From Candidatus Hydrogenedentota bacterium (GTDB taxonomy: Bacteria > UBA8481 > J006), in contig RFFU01000144.1 in the NCBI GenBank assembly GCA_003697085.1, positions 1-25,868 of the forward strand: 25,868 nucleotides of DNA. Reading direction: 5' to 3'. The position numbers were made by a program, and so were the translations under genes. Shown one piece after another: positions 8,685 to 14,847 of this stretch; within the stretch, counting starts at the first letter, position 1, and each line of letters starts with the position of its first letter. Under the pieces are notes generated by a model. It was not told where the DNA came from and did no database searches. It saw only the letters and a program-made list of their open reading frames with translations.

Positions 8685-9269
8685 TTGGTTCCACACAGCA
8701 TTTTTCTGACGAAGGGGGTGGGACGAGCGAAGGAGAAGTTGGAGTCGTTCGAGAACGCGCTGCGGAACGCGCGAATTGCAAACTTCAACCTTGTCCGGGT
8801 CTCCTCCATCTTTCCACCCCGGTGCAAGATTATTCCCCGTAGTATTGGATTGAAATACTTTTCTCCGGGGGAGATCGTGTTTTGCGTGATGTCGGATTGC
8901 AGCACGAATGAACCGAATCGCCTCGTGGCGGCCTCGGTCGGTCTTGCGATTCCCAAAGATCGGGATCTGCACGGTTATCTTTCGGAGCATCACGCCTACG
9001 GCCAAACGGACGACAAAGCGGGGGACTATGCCGAGGATCTGGCGGCCAAGATGTTGGCCACGACGCTGGGCATCCCCTTCGACGAGGACAAGTCCTGGGA
9101 TGAACGGCGAAAACTGTGGAAACTCGAGAAGAACATCGTGCGTACGACAAACGTTACTCAGTCGGCGATCGGAGCGAAGGACGGGAGATGGACGACCGTC
9201 GTGGCGGCCGCGATTTTGATTACCGAGCCGCGAGGCCGATCGGGACCGAGTCCGAGGGTAACGAAGTGA
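8685..9269 (+). CDS. pdaD: Pyruvoyl-dependent arginine decarboxylase
   Basis: Converts arginine to agmatine and CO2 using a pyruvoyl group made by self-cleavage; it feeds polyamine synthesis or acid/arginine metabolism. From TTG 8685 the protein is 194 residues, like other family members (about 165-195), and begins MVPHSIFLTKGVGRAKEKL, the usual family start. The cleavage site is the Ser-Ser pair in LVRVSSIFPP (Ser40-Ser41), Ser41 becoming the pyruvoyl. The conserved segments NEPNRLVAASVGLAIP (75-90), GYLSEHHAYGQT (97-108, with Glu101 the likely proton donor), AGDYAEDLAAKMLATTLGI (112-130) and WTTVVAAAIL (169-178) are all present, so the enzyme should be active. TTG is supported by AAGGAGG 9 nt upstream. 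Its stop overlaps the GTG start of pgi by 4 nt, suggesting coupled translation. About 210 nt of spacer precede it, with no clear promoter. Confidence 0.93.
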   Translation: MVPHSIFLTKGVGRAKEKLESFENALRNARIANFNLVRVSSIFPPRCKIIPRSIGLKYFSPGEIVFCVMSDCSTNEPNRLVAASVGLAIPKDRDLHGYLSEHHAYGQTDDKAGDYAEDLAAKMLATTLGIPFDEDKSWDERRKLWKLEKNIVRTTNVTQSAIGAKDGRWTTVVAAAILITEPRGRSGPSPRVTK

Positions 9270-10846
9270 ACGATCCAAAAGGCGGAATTCAAGCGATCCT
9301 TGAACGGTGGAGCGCGGAGGAAGTCGTGCCACGTCTGTTCCGAAAGGACTTCACCATATGGGCCGAAAAGGACCTTCCGGAGCTCTCCAAACGGCTCGGG
9401 TGGATCGATCTCCCGGAAACGATGGATCAAACGATGGACGAGGTCTTGCGGATCACCGAAGAAGTTCGCGGAGCGGGTCTTGAAACGGTCGTTCTTCTCG
9501 GAATGGGAGGGTCCAGCCTCGCGCCGGACCTCTTTGCGAAGGTCTTCGGGAATCGCGGGGGCTTTCCTCGACTGACGGTTCTCGACACGACTCACCCGGA
9601 AGCGATTCTCCGTGTCACGGAATCGCTGAACTTCGAAAGTACGCTCTTCATCGTATCGAGTAAATCCGGCGGCACTCTCGAAACAAGAACCCTGATGGAG
9701 TTCTTCTGGCATCGGGTGAAAGAGATCCAAAAGGAACCCGGCCGCAATTTCATCGCAATCACGGATCCGGGAAGTTCACTCGAGCAGACTGCGCGCGAGC
9801 GCGGATTTCGGTCTTGTGTGGAGGCGCCCGCTGATGTGGGAGGACGTTTCTCGGCGTTGACGCCTTTTGGCTTGCTACCCGCGGCGCTTCTCGGAATTGA
9901 TTTGCGGGCTTTGCAGGTTTCGGCGCGGAGAATGAAGTCTGCGTGCGAAGGTTCCACCGGCGAGAAGAACCCCGCGGCGTTGTTGGCTGCGGCCGTCGGT
10001 AAGGAGTTGCAGGACGGTTTTGCGGTACTCCCCCTTGAAACGGACTCGCTCTACGCTCCCTTTGCCGATTGGTTGGAGCAACTGCTGGCGGAGAGCACGG
10101 GAAAGTCAGGACGTGGTATCCTTCCCGTCTTGCGGGAGAAAACGGCGCGGCCGGGCGCTTTTGAGGAGGCGAAGGATGGTTTCGTGGTAAAGATTCACGC
10201 CGCCCAAAAGGAGAAGGGAGAAGAAGCGGAAGAAACAATCGGCGACCTCCGAAACAAAGGGTACGTGATCGCCCTTCGTGATCCGATTGAACTCGGCGGA
10301 GAATTTTTCCGATGGGAGGTGGCCACGGCCTTGCTGGGGGAACTGCTTTCGATCAACCCTTTCGATCAACCGGATGTTCAACTGGCGAAAGACTTCGCAA
10401 AGAAGGTTTTGGAAGGAAAGGGAAGAGGAGAAGAGATCGAGGAAGTTCCGGAGGAGGAGGTTGATCGATTTCTAAAAGAGGCTGTTACGGCTGAAACGCA
10501 GTACATTGCGCTCCAGGCGTTCATCGATCCCTCGGAGGAGAATGCCGTATGGTTGAAGAAAGAGCGGGAAAGAATCGAGAGAAAGACGGGGCGATTCGTA
10601 ACGGTGGGGTTCGGTCCCCGTTTTCTTCACTCGACGGGACAACTTCACAAAGGCGGCCCGGCGTGCGGGGTCTTCGTTCAGATCGTGGATGAAATTCAAG
10701 AAGATTGTCCGATTCCGGGAAAGGAGATGACATTTGGACGCTTGATTCGCGGGCAGGCGGACGGGGATTACCTCGCCTTGCGCCAGCGCGGTCGAAAGGT
10801 CATCCGGATGAAACACGGAATGGAGGATTTCTTCGATCCCCTTTGA
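9266..10846 (+). CDS. pgi: Glucose-6-phosphate isomerase (transaldolase-associated type)
   Basis: Interconverts glucose 6-phosphate and fructose 6-phosphate in glycolysis/gluconeogenesis. From GTG 9266 it has 526 residues. SIS-domain motifs are present: LGMGGSSLAP (78-87), VLDTTHPEAIL (105-115), IVSSKSGGTLETRT (129-142, phosphate binding), AITDPGSSLEQTARERGFR (164-182) and GGRFSALTPFGLLPAALLG (192-210). Near the C-terminus are INPFDQPDVQLAKDFA and TVGFGPRFLHSTGQLHKGGP. These motifs resemble the isomerase half of bifunctional transaldolase/glucose-6-phosphate isomerase proteins more than the classical E. coli enzyme; no transaldolase half is encoded here. I chose GTG 9266 because it overlaps the pdaD stop as GTGA, has GAGGG 7 nt upstream, and begins where homologues begin; the frame is open to 9116 inside pdaD. 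Pairing with pdaD is unusual. Confidence 0.9.
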   Translation: MNDPKGGIQAILERWSAEEVVPRLFRKDFTIWAEKDLPELSKRLGWIDLPETMDQTMDEVLRITEEVRGAGLETVVLLGMGGSSLAPDLFAKVFGNRGGFPRLTVLDTTHPEAILRVTESLNFESTLFIVSSKSGGTLETRTLMEFFWHRVKEIQKEPGRNFIAITDPGSSLEQTARERGFRSCVEAPADVGGRFSALTPFGLLPAALLGIDLRALQVSARRMKSACEGSTGEKNPAALLAAAVGKELQDGFAVLPLETDSLYAPFADWLEQLLAESTGKSGRGILPVLREKTARPGAFEEAKDGFVVKIHAAQKEKGEEAEETIGDLRNKGYVIALRDPIELGGEFFRWEVATALLGELLSINPFDQPDVQLAKDFAKKVLEGKGRGEEIEEVPEEEVDRFLKEAVTAETQYIALQAFIDPSEENAVWLKKERERIERKTGRFVTVGFGPRFLHSTGQLHKGGPACGVFVQIVDEIQEDCPIPGKEMTFGRLIRGQADGDYLALRQRGRKVIRMKHGMEDFFDPL

Positions 10847-10900
10847 CGAAGCCTCAATACGACTTCGATTCCGAGTGCGTCATTCTGATTTCTATTTCCG

Positions 10901-11010
10901 TTGCGGAGCGCGGCGTTGCCGTGGCCTGGGGTTACGTCGGGTTTCCCTTAATCGAAACGGCCCGAAACGCGGAAATTTAGTCGACAATATCAACCCCGGC
11001 GCCGACTTTT
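10901..11010 (+). repeat. Direct repeat R1, left of the MNT/HEPN pair
   Basis: Aligned without gaps to 11791-11900 (offset exactly 890), 91 of 110 positions are identical by my count (about 83%), most differences being transitions. The best-kept core is GGCCCGAAACGCGGAAATTT (10959-10978, one difference) followed by TCGACAATATCAACC. No frame is open through both copies. It looks like a dispersed intergenic repeat; orientation relative to the genes is arbitrary. Confidence 0.85.
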
Positions 11011-11014
11011 GATG

Positions 11015-11020
11015 TATAAT
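11015..11020 (+). promoter_or_regulatory. Perfect -10 box (TATAAT) directly before mntA
   Basis: TATAAT at 11015-11020 ends 6 nt before ATG 11027. A transcript starting at the normal distance would begin at or next to that ATG, giving a leaderless mRNA; no Shine-Dalgarno is visible before the gene, which agrees. No good -35 at 17 bp is seen. The box lies just past the end of repeat R1 and is absent at the equivalent place in R2. Confidence 0.45.
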
Positions 11021-11026
11021 TTCGTA

Positions 11027-11338
11027 ATGATGCTCCAAAAGTCGAAAATTCAGTTTCCAACTCCAGATGAACTGGCAGCCTTCCGCCGTCGAAATCATAT
11101 CGCCAAACTCTCCCTATTCGGTTCCGTCCTCAGGGACGATTTTGATGATCAAAGTGACATTGACGTCCTGGTTGAGTTCGAGCCGAATGTCGTAATCGGC
11201 TTGCGTCTCATCCGAATCCAGAATGAACTCTCGACTCTTTTCGGAGGGCGGAAAATCGATTTGGTCACTCCAAAATTTCTTCATCGTCGAATCCGGAAGA
11301 AAGTGTTGTCCACGGCCAAAGTTCAATATGCGGCATGA
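11027..11338 (+). CDS. mntA: MntA-type nucleotidyltransferase antitoxin
   Basis: 103 residues from ATG 11027 (ATG 11012 and 11030 are in-frame alternatives). This is a minimal nucleotidyltransferase: LFGSVLRDDFDDQSDIDVLVEF (residues 31-51) contains the GS signature (Gly32-Ser33) and the metal-binding DxD (Asp44, Asp46); the third acid is Asp78 in RKIDLVTP. All catalytic residues are intact. In characterised MntA-HepT systems the antitoxin attaches AMP units to the tyrosine of the toxin's RX4HXY motif and so silences it. Here the gene overlaps the downstream hepT by 11 nt (hepT ATG 11328, mntA TGA 11336-11338), the normal arrangement. However, hepT is interrupted, so this antitoxin may have no functional target at this locus. 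The pair sits between direct repeats R1 and R2, which suggests an acquired island. Confidence 0.9.
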   Translation: MMLQKSKIQFPTPDELAAFRRRNHIAKLSLFGSVLRDDFDDQSDIDVLVEFEPNVVIGLRLIRIQNELSTLFGGRKIDLVTPKFLHRRIRKKVLSTAKVQYAA

Positions 11339-11672
11339 TGATTCCCTTTACCTGGAGCATATGTTTGAGATGGCCGTCAAGACTGTGGAGAAGGCCAATC
11401 GTATCGACCGCGAAGGATTCGACGCCGATGAGGACCTCAGGATGGTTCTTGCTCATCTTATTCAGGTAATAGGCGAGGCGGCGCGGCACGTCTCTGTTGA
11501 AACACGCGAATAATATCCCGAGATACCGTGGGTTGAAATTATCGGAATGCGCCACAAAATTGTTCACGACTACCTGGATGTTGACTGGGACATAGTATGG
11601 GACGTCATCTCCACGGACCTGCCGAATCTGGTTTCCTCCCTGGAAAGGATCCTGAAACGGGAGAGTCGTTAG
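11328..11672 (+). pseudogene. hepT: HepT (HEPN ribonuclease toxin) interrupted by an in-frame stop
   Basis: From ATG 11328 the frame encodes MRHDDSLYLEHMFEMAVKTV... for 61 residues and stops at TAA 11511-11513. In exactly the same frame, without any gap, it continues YPEIPWVEIIGMRHKIVHDY... to TAG 11670-11672, giving 114 codons, the normal HepT length. The RX4HXY catalytic motif (Arg75, His80, Tyr82, counting the stop as 62) lies entirely after the TAA, so the 61-residue product lacks the ribonuclease centre. The stop replaces the residue before Y-P-E-I-P-W, normally a charged or polar residue; one base change from AAA, GAA or CAA would produce it. The downstream half is well conserved, so the mutation is recent, a sequencing error, or suppressed. 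The partner antitoxin mntA is intact. Confidence 0.88.
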
Positions 11673-12176
11673 GTTATCCTGACCGATCGCTCGCTCATAC
11701 CCTCCGCAATTTCCCTACATCCCTTCCGCAAGATTTCCTATGCTCCCGGGTGGCCGCTCTCCGATTTAGAACCGCCACGCATCATTTTCGTTGCGGGGCA
11801 CGGCATTGCCGTAGCCTGGCGCTATGTCGGATTTCCCTTGATTGGAACAGCCCGAAACGCGGAAATTTTGTCGACAATGTCAACACCGGCGTCGGTCTTT
11901 TGTGTTTGTTCGTAGTGCGGCACCGGGCGGCCGTTGGCCGGGGTCGGGAGGTTGGCCAACGGCGGCTCTTTGCTGCGTGCGGACGGCGGCGGGCTCCATT
12001 TTCCGTTTCATGAAACTCCCTCCTTTCCGAGCGAAATTCACAACCGGAAGTTGCCCCACTTCAGGCACGCTTGCCGAAGGGACACGCCGCGCCCTTCGGG
12101 CCTGCGTCTTTTCGACAGGCCCCCGTCGTTCCCGGGATGGTTTGCGGCCCGGGGGATGTTGATCGGTGAATATCAG
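11673..12176. other. Gene-free spacer with repeat R2 and hairpins
   Basis: I find no convincing gene in these 504 nt; open frames through it have no family features and read through the repeat. It contains direct repeat R2 (11791-11900), a perfect 10-bp inverted repeat GCCGTTGGCC/GGCCAACGGC (11930-11939 and 11954-11963), an 8-bp inverted repeat CCGAAGGG/CCCTTCGG (12074-12081 and 12092-12099) and a 7-bp hairpin GGGCCTG/CAGGCCC with an 11-nt loop (12098-12122). The last two overlap and are mutually exclusive. They lie downstream of the minus-strand aldo/keto reductase and could end its transcript, but no T-run follows. Confidence 0.6.
11791..11900 (+). repeat. Direct repeat R2, right of the MNT/HEPN pair
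   Basis: Second copy of the 110-bp repeat at 10901-11010, same orientation, ungapped, about 83% identical. Includes CCCGAAACGCGGAAATTT and TCGACAAT in the most conserved part, and a small inverted repeat CACGGC/GCCGTA-like near 11799-11813. Confidence 0.85.
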
Positions 12177-13121
12177 TCACGAGGAGAAGAGCAGATTCAA
12201 TTCGGCAGCGAGGTCGTCCGATATTTCCACGGAGAGAGCGCGGAGATTCTGTTGCAGTTGTTCGGGGCTGCTGGCGCCGAGAAGAATGCTCGAGAGTTGT
12301 TTTCGCCGCAGCAGCCACGCCAGCGCAAGCAGGGGCCGCTCGATGCCCGCCTGTTCCGCCAGAACTCCGAATTTCCGGGACAGTTCAATATTCCTCTCTG
12401 TTAAGATGATCTTTCGTAACCATTCGAGTTGTTCGAGACGGGAGCCGGAGGGAAGACCATCGTCGTATTTTCCGGTGAGCAACCCGGAAGCGAGAGGGCT
12501 GAAGGCGACGATGCCGAGCCCGAGTTCCTCGGTCAACGGAAAGATTTCGTTCTCGACGCGGCGACGAAAGAGAAGATTGTATTGGGGCTGTTCGACTTGA
12601 GGGGGATAGTATCCGTGTTTCTCGCACAAAGTCCACGCGTCTCGAATCTGGTCGGCGCTCCATTCACTGGTGCCCCAATAGAGAATCTTGCCTCGATGGA
12701 TCAAATCATCCATCGCGCGAATCGTTTCCTCCAACGGCGTTTCGGGATCGAAACGGTGGCAGAAATAGATGTCGAGGTAATCGGTTCCGATGCGTTTCAG
12801 TGAACGGTCGATGGATTCGCTGATGTGTTTTCGGGACAGGCCGCGATCATTGATGTCGTCGCTGAAGGGGAAGAAAACCTTGCTCGAGATGACGAGTTCG
12901 TGGCGGGGATACTGCCGGAGTATTTTTCCAACGGCACGCTCCGCTTCTCCCTTCGCATAGACGTCAGCCAGATCGAAGAAATTGATCCCCGCCTCCCTGG
13001 CGGTCTCGATGATCTTCCTCTGCACGCCGGCATCGCGTACCTTCTCGCCGAAGGTCGCCCATCCTCCGAATCCCAATAGGCTGACCTTCATCCCACATCG
13101 CCCTAGATTCCTGTACTCCAT
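12177..13121 (-). CDS. Aldo/keto reductase (Kv-beta/YghZ-like)
   Basis: NAD(P)H-dependent reductase of aldehydes or ketones, cytoplasmic TIM barrel; substrate not predictable. From ATG 13121 it has 314 residues, normal for the family. The N-terminus MEYRNLGRCGMKVSLLGFGG is the usual first strand. The catalytic tetrad is complete: Asp50 and Tyr55 in FFDLADVYAKGEAE, Lys81 in VISSKVFF, and His122 in FCHRFDPETPLEET. KILYWGTSEW, IVAFSPLASGLLTGKY and the C-terminal cofactor region SSILLGASSPEQLQQNL are present. The frame is open upstream to 13226, but ATG 13121 has GGGAGGT and GGAGG just before it and fits homologues. The gene stands alone on the minus strand, divergent from the GGDEF gene and convergent with the MNT/HEPN island. 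Confidence 0.93.
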   Translation of the reverse strand: MEYRNLGRCGMKVSLLGFGGWATFGEKVRDAGVQRKIIETAREAGINFFDLADVYAKGEAERAVGKILRQYPRHELVISSKVFFPFSDDINDRGLSRKHISESIDRSLKRIGTDYLDIYFCHRFDPETPLEETIRAMDDLIHRGKILYWGTSEWSADQIRDAWTLCEKHGYYPPQVEQPQYNLLFRRRVENEIFPLTEELGLGIVAFSPLASGLLTGKYDDGLPSGSRLEQLEWLRKIILTERNIELSRKFGVLAEQAGIERPLLALAWLLRRKQLSSILLGASSPEQLQQNLRALSVEISDDLAAELNLLFSS

Positions 13122-13140
13122 CCTCCACCTCCCTCGGTTG

Positions 13141-13168
13141 ATCCTATCTCCGCCTTCTCCTCTCGCAA
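13141..13168 (-). promoter_or_regulatory. Candidate promoter of the aldo/keto reductase
   Basis: On the minus strand, TTGCGA (13168-13163), a 16-bp spacer and TAGGAT (13146-13141) precede the ATG at 13121, leaving a leader of about 13 nt that includes the Shine-Dalgarno. The -10 is the same hexamer as the tRNA-Pro promoter. Support is by eye only. Confidence 0.35.
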
Positions 13169-13220
13169 ACGCCGCGCGTCCTGCTCCCGTTCCTGCCCCG
13201 CGGCCTCGGGAGAGATTTCT

Positions 13221-13236
13221 TTGCAAGCGTTTGCAT
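13221..13236. promoter_or_regulatory. LacI-family-like operator
   Basis: TTGCAAGCGTTTGCAT matches the TGCAARCGNTTGCA pattern of LacI/GalR/PurR-family binding sites, including the central CG. It lies in the divergent spacer, about 50 bp upstream of the candidate reductase promoter and 6 bp before a TTGACA on the plus strand (13242-13247). No LacI-type regulator gene is in the window. One isolated match could be chance. Confidence 0.4.
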
Positions 13237-13612
13237 TTATGTTGACAAAGAAAGGAAAAGTGGTCAAGAATTATGAAGGAAACTCTTCAGCTGCAGTTTT
13301 CTGCGGAGTCTTGCGGTGGGGTTTTGCGGTTCCGCCGCGTTCGAAGCATGCCGGACGCGGTCTCTTGGAGGACTTCCCACGGGTGCCGGGAATTTCCTGC
13401 GAATCTCGGCGGATTTCGCGCGGGTTCCTGTGAGGCTGTTGGGTGAGCAGAAGTGTTTCCAAAAAGGAAGAAGGGAGGCGTGTTGAAAGAGACGGCGCCG
13501 GGGGCACCGGAGACGGAGAGCGGCCTGCGGATCCGTTCGACGAAGAGGTAACCGGAGGGATTTTCGTTCGAACCGGGATCGGCGGAGAAACTGGAGACAG
13601 AGGGGAGCGAGC
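13237..13612. other. Upstream region of the diguanylate cyclase gene, no gene seen
   Basis: These 376 nt hold no open frame with family features. TTGACA at 13242-13247 lacks a good -10 at 16-18 bp. I see no riboswitch fold. The last bases (GAGGGGAGCGAGC) form the ribosome binding site of the next gene. Confidence 0.4.
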
Positions 13613-14827
13613 ATGATGAGAGACACGGAGAGGGATTTGACGTTGCGGTTGGAGGTTGCGCGACTGCGCGAGGAGACGGCGCGACTTCGGCAGGAACTGG
13701 GGCTGAAGAATCAGAACATCAATCTTTTGACGAAGATCAACCGGAATATGCGGGCGGCGCTCTCGGTTCGGGAGGTAAGTTACCTGCTGCTGACGGCGGC
13801 GACGGCCGGAGCGGGGCTGGGGTTCAACCGGGCGGCGCTCTTTTTGCGGGATCCGGATAGCGACCGACTTCGAGGAATAATGGGGATCGGTCCGGACACG
13901 GAGGAAGAAGCGCACCGGGTTTACGAGGACGCGGATCGAAAACGATACGGATTCGATTTCTACATCAACCAATTTTACGAAAGGAATTTTGCGATCTCGG
14001 GGCACTTTCACGACACAGTCGTGCGGGTGGATTGTCCTCCCAGCCGTTCGAATGTCCTGCACCAGGTTTTAGCGGCGAAGATGCCGCGGATTTTCTCGGA
14101 GACGGATGCGCCGGAGTGGAAAGGTGCCGAAGTTCTGGGGGAACTTTTCACGAGTGAATTTTTGGTCGCCTCGATCGCTAACACGACGGAAGCGTTGGGA
14201 GTGATTCTGGTGGACAATTTCTTCACGAACCGTCCCATTATGACGGAAGACGTCTGGGCCCTGCAGACGTTATGCGATTTCGGAGCGTCGATGCTGCTCA
14301 GCGCGCGGCATTACGAAGAGGCGGAGAAGCGCAGCGTGATCGACGATCTGACACGCATCTACAATTACCGCTATTTGCGCGAGAAATTGTGCGACGAGAT
14401 CGAGCGTGGGCGGCGGTACAAACGGCGTTTTTCGGTCATCCTGGCCGACATCGATCACTTCAAGAATTTCAATGACAAGAACGGGCATCTCACCGGGAAC
14501 AAAGCGCTCAAGGATATGGCTCGAATCTTCGCGGAAAATATCCGCACCGTGGACACGGTGGCGCGTTTCGGGGGGGAGGAGTTTATGGTTGTGTTACCGG
14601 AGACGGAGCGGGACGGAGCCAGACGCGCCGCGGAGAAACTTCTTGCCAAGGTGCGAGCCTCTCATTTCACGGGCGAGGAGAATCAACCGCAGGGTCGCGT
14701 GACCTTTTCCGCGGGGGTTGCTTCCTTCCCGGACGATGCCGAGGATTTCGAAGGGCTGATCGAGGCGGCGGACCGACGGCTCTATATCGCAAAAGCGCAG
14801 GGACGGAATTGCATCGTATCGGAGTAA
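13613..14827 (+). CDS. GAF-GGDEF diguanylate cyclase
   Basis: Probably makes cyclic di-GMP from two GTP. 404 residues, no signal peptide or membrane helix, so cytosolic. Residues 4-35 form a short coiled coil, 45-235 a GAF-like sensor domain (VREVSYLLLTAATAGAGLG, RAALFLRD, LGVILVDNF), and 240-404 a GGDEF domain opening with DDLTRIYNYRYL (244-255). The catalytic loop is GGEEF (320-324), an active variant. The inhibitory I-site RxxD is present as Arg311-Asp314, five residues before the loop, so product inhibition is expected. ILADIDHFKNFND (276-288) supplies the metal-binding Asp. ATG 13613 is followed by a second ATG at 13616; a purine-rich ribosome binding site precedes both. It converges on addA with only 20 nt between the stop codons and no evident terminator. 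Confidence 0.93.
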   Translation: MMRDTERDLTLRLEVARLREETARLRQELGLKNQNINLLTKINRNMRAALSVREVSYLLLTAATAGAGLGFNRAALFLRDPDSDRLRGIMGIGPDTEEEAHRVYEDADRKRYGFDFYINQFYERNFAISGHFHDTVVRVDCPPSRSNVLHQVLAAKMPRIFSETDAPEWKGAEVLGELFTSEFLVASIANTTEALGVILVDNFFTNRPIMTEDVWALQTLCDFGASMLLSARHYEEAEKRSVIDDLTRIYNYRYLREKLCDEIERGRRYKRRFSVILADIDHFKNFNDKNGHLTGNKALKDMARIFAENIRTVDTVARFGGEEFMVVLPETERDGARRAAEKLLAKVRASHFTGEENQPQGRVTFSAGVASFPDDAEDFEGLIEAADRRLYIAKAQGRNCIVSE

Positions 14828-14847
14828 TTTCTCCTCGAAGGAATGGC

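Noticed and set aside
11328-11513. A genuine short 61-residue HEPN-like protein
   Set aside because: The same frame continues with well-conserved HepT sequence including RX4HXY right after the stop, so this is an interrupted gene.
11597-12013. 138-codon plus-strand frame
   Set aside because: Out of frame with the hepT tail it overlaps and reads through repeat R2; no recognisable domain.
12098-12122. Intrinsic terminator of the aldo/keto reductase
   Set aside because: The hairpin is strong, but no T-run follows on the minus strand, so only a hairpin is recorded.
13242-13270. Promoter starting with TTGACA before the GGDEF gene
   Set aside because: No acceptable -10 at 16-18 bp; it is also about 370 nt from the gene.
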